Source: Rhipicephalus microplus (Eukaryota; Arthropoda; Arachnida; Ixodida; Ixodidae). From it: a DNA stretch of 64,000 nucleotides. Below are positions 22,926 through 35,565 of this stretch, piece by piece; position 1 is the first letter of the stretch, and every line of letters begins with the position of its first letter. A model generated the notes under the pieces. It worked only from the letters and a program-made list of their open reading frames with translations. It did no database searches and was not told the origin of the DNA. The position numbers and the translations under genes were made by a program. The stretch is taken from positions 9,392,001 to 9,456,000 of the forward strand of contig NC_134701.1 in NCBI RefSeq assembly GCF_043290135.1. The letters are read 5' to 3'.

Positions 22926-24420
22926 GTCTCCGTGGCGCGATTGGCTAGCGCGATTGGCTGTCAACTGAAAGGTTGGAGGTTTGAGCCCTCCCGGGAGTGG
23001 TGTGTTGCTTTTTTTTTTCTTTAGGCTGACAGCTTTGAAGATATGTTCTGATGGGGGTGAGAGTGGAGCAGGACTGTCTCTATGGCGCAATTGGCTAGCG
23101 CGATCGGCTGTTAACCGAAAGGTTGGAGGTTTGAGCCCACCCGGTGGTTGTGCGGCGCTTTTTTTTCTTTGGGCTAATAGCTTTGAAGATATGTTCTGAT
23201 GGTGGTGAGGGTGGAGCACGACTGTCTCCGTGGCGCTATATGCTAGCACGATCGGCTGTTAACCGAAAGGTTGCAGGTTCGAGCCCACCCGGTGGTGATG
23301 CGGCGCTTTTTTTCTATGGGATGATAGCTTTGAAGATATGTTCTGATGGTGGTGAGAGTGGAGCAGGACTGCCTCCGTGGCGCAATTGGCTAGCGCGATA
23401 GGCTGTTAACAGAAAGGTTGGAGTTTTGAGCCCACCCCGTGGGGTTGCAGCGCTTTTTTTACTTTGGGCTGATAGCTTTGAAGATATGTTGAGATGGTGG
23501 TGAGAATGGACAGGACTGTCTCCCTGGCGCAATAGGCTAGCGCGATCGGCTGTTAACCGGAAGGTTGGAATTTCGAGCCCTCCCGGGAGTGGTGTGTTGC
23601 ATTTTTCTTTGCGCTGATAGCTTTGAAGATTTGTTCTGATGGTGGTGAGAGTGGAGCACGGCTGTCTTCGAGGCGCAGTTGGCTAGCGCGATCGGCTGTC
23701 AATCGAAAGGTTGGAGGTTGGAACCCACCCGGGGACGGTGTGTCGCTTTTTTTTCTTTGCGCTGATAGCTTTGGAGAAATGTTCTGAGGGTGGTAAGAGT
23801 GGAGCACGACTGTCTCCGTGGCGCAATTGGCTAGCGCGATCGGCTGTTAACCGAAAGGTTGGAGTTTCGAACTCACCCGGTGGTGGTGCGGCGCTTTTTT
23901 TGGGCTGATAGCTTTAAAGATATGTTCTGATGGTGGTGAGAGTATAGCAGGACTGTCTCCGTGGCACAATTGGCTAGTGCGGTCTGCTGTTAACCGAAAG
24001 GTTGGAGGTTCGAGCCCTCCTGGGAGTGCTGTGTTGCTTGTTCTTGCGCTGATAGCTTTGAAGATACGTTCCGATGGTGGTGAGAGTGGAGCACGACTGT
24101 CTCCGTGGCGCAATTGGCTAGCGCGATGGGCTGTTAACCGAAAGGTTGGAGGTTCGAGCCCACCCGGTGGTGGTGCGGCGCTTTTTTTCCTTTGGGCTGA
24201 TAGCTCTGAAGAAATGTTCTGACGGTGGTGAGAGTGGAGCACGACTGTCTCCGTGGCGCTATTCGTTAGAACAATCGGCTGTTAACAGAAAGGTTGGAGG
24301 TTCGAGCCCTCCCGGGAGTGGTGTGTTGCTTTTTCTTCTTTAGGCTGATAGCTTTGAAGATATGTTCTGATGGTGGTGAGAGTGGAGCAGGACTGTCTCC
24401 GTGGCGCAATTGGCTAGCGT
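22926..24420 (+). repeat. Super-block segment B' (right copy)
   Basis: Copy of 15,720-17,215 at about +7207 bp, sharing its private changes. Together with A and A' it shows the order A-B-A'-B'. Confidence 0.8.
23664..23737 (+). tRNA. Family C copy with GTC anticodon
   Basis: Body as at 4671. Confidence 0.68.
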
Positions 24421-25576
24421 GATCGGCTGTTAACTGAAAGGTTGGAGGTTCGAGCCCTCCCGGGAGTGATGTGTTGCTATTTCTTCTTTAGGCTGATAGC
24501 TTTGAAGATATGTTTTGATTGTGGTGAGAGTGGAGCAGGACTGTCTCCATGGCCCAATTGGCTAGCGCGATCGGCTGTTAACCGAAAGGTTGGAGGTTCG
24601 AGCCCAAACGGTGGTGGTGCGGCGCTTTTTTTTCTTTGGGGGTATAGCTTTGAAGATCTGTGCTGATGGTGGTGAGAGTGGAGCAGGACTGTCTCCGTTG
24701 CGCAATTGGGTAGCGCGATCGGCTGTTAACCGAAAGGTTGGAGGTTCGAGCCCACCCAGTGGTGGTGCGGCGCTTTTTTTTTTGGGCTGATAGCTTTGAA
24801 GATATGTTCCGATGGTGGTGAGAGTGGAGCACGACTGTCTTCGGGGCGCAATTGGCTAGCGCGATGGGCTGTTAACCGAAAGGTTGGAGGTTCGAGCCCA
24901 CCCTGTGGTGGTGCGGCGCTTTTTTTTCCTTTGGGCTGATCGCTCTGAAGAAATGTTCTGACGGTGGTGAGAGTGGAGCACGACTGTCTCCGTGGCGCTA
25001 TTCGCTAGCGCGATCGGCTGTTAACTGAAAGGTTGGAGGTTCGAGCCCTCCCGGGAGTGGTGTGTTGCTTTTTCTTCTTTAGGCTGATAGCTTTGAAGAT
25101 ATGTTCTGATGGTGGTGAGAGTGGAGCAGGACTGTCTCCGTGGCGCAATTGGCTAGCGCGATCGGCTGTTAACTGAAAGGTTGGAGGTTCGAGCCCAAAC
25201 GGTGGTGGTGTGTTGCTCTTTCTTCTTTAGGCTGATAGCTGTGAAGATATGTTCTGATGGTGGTGAGAGTGGAGCAGGACTGTCTCCATGGCGCAATTGG
25301 CTAGCGCGATCGGCTGTTAACTGAAAGGTTGGAGGTTCGAGCCCAAACGGTGGTGGTGCGGCGCTTTTTTTCATTGGGCTGATAGCTTTGAAGATATGTG
25401 CTGATGGTGGTGAGAGTGGAGCACGACTGTCTCCGTGGCGCTATTCGCTAGCGCGATCGGCTGTTAACTGAAAGGTTGGAGGTTCGAGCCCTCCCGGGAG
25501 TGGTGTGTTGCTTTTTCTTCTTTAGGCTAATAGCTGTGAAGATATGTTCTGATGGTGGTGAGAGTGGAGCAGGACT

Positions 25577-25650
25577 GTCTCCGTGGCGCAATTGGCTAGC
25601 GCGATCGGTTCTTAACTGAAAGGTTGGAGGTTCGAGGCCTCCCGGGAGTG
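25577..25650 (+). pseudogene. CTT-anticodon copy 7
   Basis: Loop TTCTTAA; matches 29,006 at +3429. Confidence 0.8.
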
Positions 25651-26133
25651 GTGTGTTGCTATTTCTTCTTTAGGCTGATAGCTTTGAAGATATGTTTTGA
25701 TTGTGGTGAGAGTGGAGCAGGACTGTCTCCATGGCCCAATTGGCTTGCGCGATCGGCTGTTAACAAAAAGGTTGGAGGTTCGAGCCCACTCGGTGGTGGT
25801 GCGGCGCTTTTTTTCCTTTGGGCGGATGGCTCTGAAGAAGTCTTCTGACGGTGGGGAGAGTGGAGCACAACTGTCTCCGTGGCGCAATTGGCTAGCGCTA
25901 TGGGCTGTTAACCGAAAAGTTGGAGGTTCGAGCCCACCTGGTGGTGGTGCGGCGTTTTTTTTTCTTTGGGCTGATTTCTTTGAAGATATGTTCTGATGGT
26001 GATGACAGTAGAGCAGGACTGTCTCCGGGGCGCATATGGCTAGCGCGATCGGCTGTTAATCGAAAGGTTGAAGTTTCGAGCCCTCCCGGGAGTGGTGTGT
26101 TGCTTTTTTCTTTGCGATGATAGCTTTGAAGAT

Positions 26134-26201
26134 ATGTTCTGATGGTGGTGAGGGTGGAGCGCGACTGATGTTCTGATGGTGGTGAGGGTGGAGCGCGACT
26201 G
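26134..26201 (+). repeat. 34-bp direct duplication in a spacer
   Basis: The 34 bases beginning ATGTTCTGATGG and ending GCGCGACTG are present twice in succession (26,134-26,167 and 26,168-26,201). This lengthens one spacer and separates the next tRNA copy from its usual upstream context by an extra 34 bases. It is absent from the homologous unit 3.4 kb further on. Confidence 0.93.
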
Positions 26202-26347
26202 TCTCTGAGGCGCAATTGGCTAGCGCGATCGGCTGTTAACCGAAAGGTGGAGGTTCGAGAACCCCCGGTGGTGGTGCGGCGCTTTTGTTTCTGTGGGCTG
26301 ATAGCTTTGAAGATATGTTCTGATGGTGGTGAGAGTGGAGCAGGACT

Positions 26348-26421
26348 GTCTCCGTGGCGCAGTTGGCTAGCGCGATTGGCTGTTAACCGAAAGGTTGGAG
26401 GTTTGAGCCCACCCGGGGACG
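26348..26421 (+). tRNA. Family C tRNA-Asn(GUU)
   Basis: Body identical to 3343; the unit before it has T tract TTTTGTTTC, a change shared with copies before 15,571, 22,188 and 29,743. Confidence 0.75.
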
Positions 26422-26937
26422 GTGTGTCGCTTTTTTTTTCTTTGCGCTGATAGCTTTGGAGAAATCTTCTGACGGTGGTGAGAGTGGAGAAGGACTGTCT
26501 CCGTGGCGCAATTGGCTAGCGCGATCGGCTGTTAACCGAAAGGTTGGAGTTTCGAGCCCACCCGGTGGTGGTGCGGCGCTTTTTTTCCTGTGGGCTGATA
26601 GCTTTGAAGTTATGTTCTGATGGTAGTGAGAGTATAGCAGTACTGTCTCCTTGGCACAATTGGCTAGCGCGGTCGGCTGTTAACTGAAAGGTTGGAGGTT
26701 CGAGCCCTGCCGGGAGTGGTGTGTTACTTTTTTCTTTGCGCTGATAGCTTTGAAGATATGTTCTGATGGTGGTGGGAGTAGAGCACGACTGTCTCTGTGG
26801 CGCAATTGGCTAGTGCGATTGGCTGTTAACCGATAGGTGGAGGTTCGAGCCCACCCGGTGGTGGTGCAGCGCTTTTTTTTCTTTGGGTTGAAAGCTTTGA
26901 AGATATGTGCTGATGGTGGTGAGAGTGGAGCAGGACT

Positions 26938-27011
26938 AACTCCGTGGCGCAATTCGCTAGCGCGATGGGCTTTTAGCCGAAAGGTTGGAGGTTCGAGCCC
27001 ACCCGGTGGTG
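26938..27011 (+). pseudogene. TTT-anticodon marker 8
   Basis: Marker copy; spacing from marker 7 is 4160 bp, which is 28 units plus the 34-bp insertion. The spacer just upstream reads GGGTTGAAAGC, a private change. Confidence 0.83.
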
Positions 27012-29005
27012 GTGCGGCGCCTTTTTTCCTTTGGGCTGATAGCTCTGAAGAAATGTTCTGACGGTGGTGAGAGTGGAGCACGACTGTCTCCGTTGCGCGA
27101 TTGGCTAGCGCGATTGGCTGTCAACTGAAAGGTTGGAGGTTTGAGCCCTCCCGGGAGTGGTGTGTTGCTTTTTTTTTCTTTAGGCTGACAGCTTTGAAGA
27201 TATGTTCTGATGATGGTGAGAGTGGAGCAGGACTGTCTCTATGGCGCAATTGGCTAGCGCGATCGGCTGTTAACCGAAAGGTTGGAGGTTTGAGCCCAAC
27301 CGGTGGTTGTGCGGCGCTTTTTTTTCTTTGGGCTAATAGCTTTGAAGATATGTTCTGATGGTGGTGAGGGTGGAGCACGACTGTCTCCGTGGCGCTATTT
27401 GCTAGCACGATCGGCTGTTAACCGAAAGGTTGCAGGTTCGAGCCCACCCGGTGGTGATGCGGCGCTTTTTTTCAATGGGATGATAGCTTTGAAGATATGT
27501 TCTGATGGTGGTGAGAGTGGAGCAGGACTGTCTCCATGGCCCAATTGGCTAGCGCGATCGGCTGTTAACCGAAAGATTGGAGGATCGAGCCCAAACGGTG
27601 GTGGTGCGGCGCTTTTTTTTCTTTGGGGGTATAGCTTTGAAGATCTGTGCTGATGGTGGTGAGAGTGGAGCAGGACTGTCTCCGTTGCGCAATTGGGTAG
27701 CGCGATCGGCTGTTAACCGAAAGGTTGGAGGTTCGAGCCCACCCAGTGGTGGTGCGGCGCTTTTTTTTGGGCTGATAGCTTTGAAGATATGTTCCGATGG
27801 TGGTGAGAGTGGAGCACGACTGTCTTCGGGGCGCAATTGGCTAGCGCGATGGGCTGTTAACCGAAAGGTTGGAGGTTCGAGCCCACCCTGTGGTGGTGCG
27901 GCGCTTTTTTTTCCTTTGGGCTGATAGCTCTGAAGAAATGTTCTGACGGTGATGAGAGTGGAGCACGACTGTCTCCGTGGCGCTATTCGCTAGCGCGATC
28001 GGCTGTTAACTGAAAGGTTGGAGGTTCGAGCCCTCCCGGGAGTGGTGTGTTGCTTTTTCTTCTTTAGGCTGATAGCTTTGAAGATATGTTCCGATGGTGG
28101 TGAGAGTGGAGCACGACTGTCTCCGGGGCGCAATTGGCTAGCGCGATGGGCTGTTAACAGAAAGGTTGGAGGTTCGAGCCCACCCTGTGGTGGTGCGGCG
28201 CTTTTTTTTCCTTTGGGCTGATAGCTCTGAAGAAATGTTCTGACGGTGGTGAGAGTGGAGCACGACTGTCTCCGTGGCGCTATTCGCTAGCGCGATCGGC
28301 TGTTAACTGAAAGGTTGGAGGTTCGAGCCCTCCCGGGAGTGGTGTGTTGCTTTTTCTTCTTTAGGCTGATAGCTTTGAAGATATGTTCTGATGGTGGTGA
28401 GAGTGGAGCAGGACTGTCTCCGTGGCGCAATTGGCTAGCGCGATCGGCTGTTAACTGAAAGCTTGGAGGTTCGAGCCCAAACGGTGGTGGTGCGGCGCTT
28501 TTTTTCATTGGGCTGATAGCTTTGAAGATATGTGCTGATGGTGGTGAGAGTGGAGCACGACTGTCTCCGTGGCGCTATTCGCTAGCGCGATCGGCTGTTA
28601 ACTGAAAGGTTGGAGGTTCGAGCCCTCCCGGGAGTGGTGTGTTGCTTTTTCTTCTTTAGGCTGATAGCTGTGAAGATATGTTCTGATGGTGGTGAGAGTT
28701 GAGCAGGACTGTCTCCGTGGCGCAATTGGCTAGCGCGATCGGCTGTTAACTGAAAGGTTGGAGGTTCGAGCCCAAACGGTGGTGGTGCGGCGCTTTTTTT
28801 CATTGGGCTGATAGCTTTGAAGATATGTGCTGATGGTGGTGAGAGTGGAGCACGACTGTCTTCGTGGCGCTATTTGCTAGCGTGATCGGCTGTTAACTGA
28901 AAGGTTGGAGGTTCGAGCCCTCCCGGGAGTGGTGTGTTGCTTTTTCTTCTTTAGGCTGATAGCTGTGAAGATATGTTCTGATGGTGGTGAGAGTGGAGCA
29001 GGACT

Positions 29006-29079
29006 GTCTCCGTGGCGCAATTGGCTAGCGCGATCGGTTCTTAACTGAAAGGTTGGAGGTTCGAGGCCTCCCGGGAGTG
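29006..29079 (+). pseudogene. CTT-anticodon copy 8
   Basis: Loop TTCTTAA, standard trailer CTATTTCTTCTTT. Confidence 0.8.
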
Positions 29080-29742
29080 GTGTGTTGCTATTTCTTCTTT
29101 AGGCTGATAGCTTTGAAGATATGTTTTGATTGTGGTGAGAGTGGAGCAGGACTGTCTCCATGGCCCAATTGGCTTGCGCGATCGGCAGTTAACAAAAAGG
29201 TTGGAGGTTCGAGCCCACTCGGTGGTGGTGCGGCGCTTTTTTTCCTTTGGGCGGATAGCTCTGAAGAAGTGTTCTGACGGTGGGGAGAGTGGAGCACAAC
29301 TGTCTCCGTGGCGCAATTGGCTAGCGCTATGGGCTGTTAACCGAAAAGTTGGAGGTTCGAGCCCACCTGGTGGTGGTGCGGCGTTTTTTTTTCTTTGGGC
29401 TGATTTCTTTGAAGACATGTTCTGATGGTGATGACAGTAGAGCAGGACTGTCTCCGGGGCGCATATGGCTAGCGCGATCGGCTGTTAATCGAAAGGTTGA
29501 AGTTTCGAGCCCTCCCGGGAGTGGTGTGTTGCTTTTTTCTTTGCGATGATAGCTTTAAAGATATGTTCTGATGGTGGTGAGGGTGGAGCACGACTGTCTC
29601 TGAGGCGCAATTGGCTAGCGCGATCGGCTGTTAACCGAAAGGTGGAGGTTCGAGAACCCCCGGTGGTGGTGCGGCGCTTTTGTTTCTGTGGGCTGATAGC
29701 TTTGAAGATATGTTCTGATGGTGGTGAGAGTGGAGCAGGACT

Positions 29743-29816
29743 GTCTCCGTGGCGCAGTTGGCTAGCGCGATTGGCTGTTAACCGAAAGGTTGGAGGTTTG
29801 AGCCCACCCGGGGACG
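29743..29816 (+). tRNA. Family C tRNA-Asn(GUU)
   Basis: Body identical to 3343. Confidence 0.75.
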
Positions 29817-30332
29817 GTGTGTCGCTTTTTTTTTCTTTGCGCTGATAGCTTTGGAGAAATCTTCTGACGGTGGTGAGAGTGGAGAAGGACTGTCTCCGTG
29901 GCGCAATTGGCTAGCGCGATCGGCTGTTAACCGAAAGGTTGGAGTTTCGAGCCCACCCGGTGGTGGTGCGGCGCTTTTTTTCCTGTGGGCTGATAGCTTT
30001 GAAGTTATGTTCTGATGGTAGTGAGAGTATAGCAGTACTGTCTCCTTGGCACAATTGGCTAGCGCGGTCGGATGTTAACTGAAAGGTTGGAGGTTCGAGC
30101 CCTGCCGGGAGTGGTGTGTTACTTTTTTCTTTGCGCTGATAGCTTTGAAGATATGTTCTGATGGTGGTGGGAGTAGAGCACGACTGTCTCTGTGGCGCAA
30201 TTGGCTAGTGCGATTGGCTGTTAACCGATAGGTGGAGGTTCGAGCCCACCCGGTGGTGGTGCAGCGCTTTTTTTTCTTTGGGCTGATAGCTTTGAAGATA
30301 TGTGCTGATGGTGGTGAGAGTGGAGCAGGACT

Positions 30333-30406
30333 AACTCCGTGGCGCAATTCGCTAGCGCGATGGGCTTTTAGCCGAAAGGTTGGAGGTTCGAGCCCATCCG
30401 GTGGTG
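30333..30406 (+). pseudogene. TTT-anticodon marker 9
   Basis: Marker copy, 23 units after marker 8. The T-stem 3' strand reads CCATC instead of CCACC. Confidence 0.83.
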
Positions 30407-32105
30407 GTGCGGCGCCTTTTTTCCTTTGGGCTGATAGCTCAGAAGAAATGTTCTGACGGTGGTGAGAGTGGAGCACGACTGTCTCCGTGGCGCGATTGGC
30501 TAGCGCGATTGGCTGTCAACTGAAAGGTTGGAGGTTTGAGCCCTCCCGGGAGTGGTGTGTTGCTTTTTTTTTCTTTCGGCTGACAGCTTTGAAGATATGT
30601 TCTGATGGTGGTGAGAGTGGAGCAGGACTGTCTCTATGGCGCAATTGGCTAGCGCGATCGGCTGTTAACCGAAAGGTTGGAGGTTTGAGCCCACCCGGTG
30701 GTTTTGCGGCGCTTTTTTTTCTTTGGGCTAATAGCTTTGAAGATATGTTCTGATGGTGGTGAGGGTGGAGCACGACTGTCTCCGTGGCGCTATTTGCTAG
30801 CACGATCGGCTGTTAACCGAAAGGTTGCAGGTTCGAGCCCACCCGGTGGTGATGCGGCGCTTTTTTTCTATGGGATGATAGCTTTGAAGATATGTTCTGA
30901 TGGTGGTGAGAGTGGAGCAGGACTGTCTCCATGGCCCAATTGGCTAGCGCGACCGGCTGTTAACCGAAAGATTGGAGGTTCGAGCCCAAACGGTGGTGGT
31001 GCGGCGCTTTTTTTTCTTTGGGGGTATAGCTTTGAAGATCTGTGCTGATGGTGGTGAGAGTGGAGCAGGACTGTCTCCGTTGCGCAATTGGGTAGCGCGA
31101 TCGGCTGTTAACCGAAAGGTTGGAGGTTCGAGCCCACCCAGTGGTGGTGCGGCGCTTTTTTTTGGGCTGATAGCTTTGAAGATATGTTCCGATGGTGGTG
31201 AGAGTGGAGCACGACTGTCTTCGGGGCGCAATTGGCTAGCGCGATGGGCTGTTAACCGAAAGGTTGGAGGTTCGAGCCCACCCTGTGGTGGTGCGGCGCT
31301 TTTTTTTCCTTTGGGCTGATAGCTCTGAAGAAATGTTCTGACGGTGGTGAGAGTGGAGCACGACTGTCTCCGTGGCGCTATTCGCTAGCGCGATCGGCTG
31401 TTAACTGAAAGGTTGGAGGTTCGAGCCCTCCCGGGAGTGGTGTGTTGCTTTTTCTTCTTTAGGCTGATAGCTTTGAAGATATGTTCCGATGGTGGTGAGA
31501 GTGGAGCACGACTGTCTCCGGGGCGCAATTGGCTAGCGCGATGGGCTGTTAACCGAAAGGTTGGAGGTTCGAGCCCACCCTGTGGTGGTGCGGCGCTTTT
31601 TTTTCCTTTGGGCTGATAGCTCTGAAGAAATGTTCTGACGGTGGTGAGAGTGGAGCACGACTGTCTCCGTGGCGCTATTCGCTAGCGCGATCGGCTGTTA
31701 ACTGAAAGGTTGGAGGTTCGAGCCCTCCCGGGAGTGGTGTGTTGCTTTTTCTTCTTTAGGCTGATAGCTTTGAAGATATGTTCTGATGGTGGTGAGAGTG
31801 GAGCAGGACTGTCTCCGTGGCGCAATTGGCTACCGCGATCGGCTGTTAACTGAAAGGTTGGAGGTTCGAGCCCAAACGTTGGTGGTGCGGCGCTTTTTTT
31901 CATTGGGCTGATAGCTTTGAAGATATGTGCTGATGGTGGTGAGAGTGGAGCACGACTGTCTCCGTGGCGCTATTCGCTAGCGCGATCGGCTGTTAACTGA
32001 AAGGTTGGAGGTTCGAGCCCTCCCGGGAGTGGTGTGTTGCTTTTTCTTCTTTAGGCTGATAGCTGTGAAGATATGTTCTGATGGTGGTGAGAGTGGAGCA
32101 GGACT

Positions 32106-32179
32106 GTCTCCGTGGCGCAATTGGCTAGCGCGATCGGTTCTTAACTGAAAGGTTGGAGGTTCGAGGCCTCGCGGGAGTG
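32106..32179 (+). pseudogene. CTT-anticodon copy 9 (last)
   Basis: Loop TTCTTAA with CCTCG in the T stem. No further CTT copy is seen to the right. Confidence 0.8.
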
Positions 32180-32842
32180 GTGTGTTGCTATTTCTTCTTT
32201 AGGCTGATAGCTTTGAAGATATGTTTTGATTGTGGTGAGAGTGGAGCAGGACTGTCTCCATGGCCCAATTGGCTTGCGCGATCGGCTGTTAACAAAAAGG
32301 TTGGAGGTTCGAGCCCACTCGGTGGTGGTGCGGCGCTTTTTTTCCTTTGGGCGGATAGCTCTGAAGAAGTGTTCTGACGGTGGTGAGAGTGGAGCACAAC
32401 TGTCTCCTTTGCGCAATTGGCTAGCGCTATGGGCTGTTAACCGAAAAGTTGGAGGTTCGAGCCCACCTGGTGGTGGTGCGGCGTTTTTTTTTCTTTGGGC
32501 TGATTTCTTTGAAGATATGTTCTGATGGTGATGACAGTAGAGCAGGACTGTCTCCGGGGCGCATATGGCTAGCGCGATCGGCTGTTAATCGAAAGGTTGA
32601 AGTTTCGAGCCCTCCCGGGAGTGGTGTGTTGCTTTTTTCTTTGCGATGATAGCTTTGAAGATATGTTCTGATGGTGGTGAGGGTGGAGCGCGACTGTCTC
32701 TGAGGCGCAATTGGCTAGCGCGATCGGCTGTTAACCGAAAGGTGGAGGTTCGAGAACCCCCGGTGGTGGTGCGGCGCTTTTTTTTCTGTGGGCTGATAGC
32801 TTTGAAGATATGTTCTGATGGTTGTGAGAGTGGAGCAGGACT

Positions 32843-32916
32843 GTCTCCGTGGCGCAGTTGGCTAGCGCGATTGGCTGTTAACCGAAAGGTTGGAGGTTTG
32901 AGCCCACCCGGGGACG
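32843..32916 (+). tRNA. Family C tRNA-Asn(GUU)
   Basis: Body identical to 3343; followed by a ten-T tract, one of the longest. Confidence 0.75.
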
Positions 32917-33433
32917 GTGTGTCGCTTTTTTTTTTCTTTGCGCTGATAGCTTTGGAGAAATCTTCTGACGGTGGTGAGAGTGGAGAAGGACTGTCTCCGT
33001 GGCGCAATTGGCTAGCGCGATCGGCTGTTAACCGAAAGGTTGGAGTTTCGAGCCCACCCGGTGGTGGTGCGGCGCTTTTTTTCCTGTGGGCTGATAGCTT
33101 TGAAGTTATGTTCTGATGGTAGTGAGAGTATAGCAGTACTGTCTCCTTGGCACAATTGGCTAGCGCGGTCGGCTGTTAACTGAAAGGTTGGAGGTTCGAG
33201 CCCTGCCGGGAGTGGTGTGTTACTTTTTTCTTTGCGCTGATAGCTTTGAAGATATGTTCTGATGGTGGTGGGAGTAGAGCACGACTGTCTCTGTGGCGCA
33301 ATTGGCTAGTGCGATTGGCTGTTAACCGATAGGTGGAGGTTCGAGCCCACCCGGTGGTGGTGCAGCGCTTTTTTTTCTTTGGGCTGATAGCTTTGAAGAT
33401 ATGTGCTGATGGTGGTGAGAGTGGAGCAGGACT

Positions 33434-33507
33434 AACTCCGTGGCGCAGTTCGCTAGCGCGATGGGCTTTTAGCCGAAAGGTTGGAGGTTCGAGCCCACCC
33501 GGTGGTG
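33434..33507 (+). pseudogene. TTT-anticodon marker 10
   Basis: Marker copy with D loop AGTTCGCTA; 21 units after marker 9. Confidence 0.83.
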
Positions 33508-34318
33508 GTGCGGCGCCTTTTTTCCTTTGGGCTGATAGCTCTGAAGAAATGTTCTGACGGTGGTGAGAGTGGAGCACGACTGTCTCCGTGGCGCGATTGG
33601 CTAGCGCGATTGGCTGTCAACTGAAAGGTTGGAGGTTTGAGCCCTCCCGGGAGTGGTGTGTTGCTTTTTTTTTCTTTAGGCTGACAGCTTTGAAGATATG
33701 TTCTGATGGTGGTGAGAGTGGAGCAGGACTGTCTCTATGGCGCAATCGGCTAGCGCGATCGGCTGTTAACCGAAAGGTTGGAGGTTTGAGCCCACCCGGT
33801 GGTTGTGCGGCGCTTTTTTTTCTTTGGGCTAATAGCTTTGAAGATATGTTCTGATGGTGGTGAGGGTGGAGCACGACTGTCTCCGTGGCGCTATTTGCTA
33901 GCACGATCGGCTGTTAACCGAAAGGTTGCAGGTTCGAGCCCACCCGGTGGTGATGCGGCGCTTTTTCTCTATGGGATGATAGCTTTGAAGATATGTTCTG
34001 ATGGTGGTGAGAGTGGAGCAGGACTGTCTCCGTGGCGCAATTGGCTAGCGCGATCGGCTGTTAACAGAAAGGTTGGAGTTCTGAGCCCACCCCGTGGGGT
34101 TGCAGCGCTTTTTTTACTTTGGGCTGATAGCTTTGAAGATATGTTGAGATGGTGGTGAGAATGGACAGGACTGTCTCCCTGGCGCAATTGGCTAGCGCGA
34201 TCGGCTGTTAACCGGAAGGTTGGAATTTCGAGCCCTCCCGGGAGTGGTGTGTTGCATTTTTCTTTGCGCTGATAGCTTTGAAGATTTGTTCTGATGGTGG
34301 TGAGAGTGGAGCACGGCT

Positions 34319-34392
34319 GTCTTCGAGGCGCAGTTGGCTAGCGCGATCGGCTGTCAATCGAAAGGTTGGAGGTTGGAACCCACCCGGGGACG
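34319..34392 (+). tRNA. Family C copy with GTC anticodon
   Basis: Body as at 4671. Confidence 0.68.
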
Positions 34393-35491
34393 GTGTGTCG
34401 CTTTTTTTTCTTTGCGTTGATAGCTTTGGAGAAATGTTCTGAGGGTGGTAAGAGTGGAGCACGACTGTCTCCGTGGCGCAATTGGCTAGCGCGATCGGCT
34501 GTTAACCGAAAGGTTGGAGTTTCGAACTCACCCGGTGGTGGTGCGGCGCTTTTTTTTGGGCTGATAGCTTTAAAGATATGTTCTGATGGTGGTGAGAGTA
34601 TAGCAGGACTGTCTCCGTGGCACAATTGGCTAGTGCGGTCTGCTGTTAACCGAAAGGTTGGAGGTTCGAGCCCTCCTGGGAGTGCTGTGTTGCTTGTTTT
34701 TGCGCTGATAGCTTTGAAGATATGTTCCGATGGTGGTGAGAGTGGAGCACGACTGTCTCCGTGGCGCAATTGGCTAGCGCGATGGGCTGTTAACCGAAAG
34801 GTTGGAGGTTCGAGCCCACCCGGTGGTGGTGCGGCGCTTTTTTTCCTTTGGGCTGATAGCTCTGAAGAAATGTTCTGACGGTGGTGAGAGTGGAGCACGA
34901 CTGTCTCCGTGGCGCTATTCGTTAGAACAATCGGCTGTTAACTGAAAGGTTGGAGGTTCGAGCCCTCCCGGGAGTGGTGTGTTGCTTTTTATTCTTTAGG
35001 CTGATAGCTTTGAAGATATGTTCTGATGGTGGTGAGAGTGGAGCAGGACTGTCTCCGTGGCGCAATTGGCTAGCGTGATCGGCTGTTAACTGAAAGGTTG
35101 GAGGTTCGAGCCCTCCCGGGAGTGATGTGTTGCTATTTCTCCTTTAGGCTGATAGCTTTGAAGTTATGTTCTGATGGTAGTGAGAGTATAGCAGTACTGT
35201 CTCCTTGGCACAATTGGCTAGCGCGGTCGGCTGTTAACTGAAAGGTTGGAGGTTCGAGCCCTGCCGGGAGTGGTGTGTTACTTTTTTCTTTGCGCTGATA
35301 GCTTTCAAGATATGTTCTGATGGTGGTGGGAGTAGAGCACGACTGTCTCTGTGGCGCAATTGGCTAGTGCGATTGGCTGTTAACCGATAGGTGGAGGTTC
35401 GAGCCCACCCGGTGGTGGTGCGGCGCTTTTTTTTCTTTGGGCTGATAGCTTTGAAGATATGTGCTGATGGTGGTGAGAGTGGAGCAGGACT

Positions 35492-35565
35492 AACTCCGTG
35501 GCGCAATTCGCTAGCGCGATGGGCTTTTAGCCGAAAGGTTGGAGGTTCGAGCCCACCCGGTGGTG
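35492..35565 (+). pseudogene. TTT-anticodon marker 11
   Basis: Marker copy, only 14 units after marker 10, the shortest large interval. Just before it, near 35,160, the unit order jumps from the CTATTTCT trailer type straight to the GTCTCCT type, marking a deletion or exchange junction. Confidence 0.83.

Larger units (their letters stand above)
25150..28740 (+). repeat. ~3.4 kb tandem duplication, left copy
   Basis: Recurs as 28,580-32,135. The shift is 3429 bp before 26,134 and 3395 bp after 26,201; the 34-bp difference is exactly the local duplication at 26,134-26,201, found only in this copy. End coordinates are approximate. Confidence 0.8.
28580..32135 (+). repeat. ~3.4 kb tandem duplication, right copy
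   Basis: Copy of 25,150-28,740. The order of unit types then repeats a third time from 32,106, but shortened by two units, so the next equivalent spacing is 3100 bp. Confidence 0.78.
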
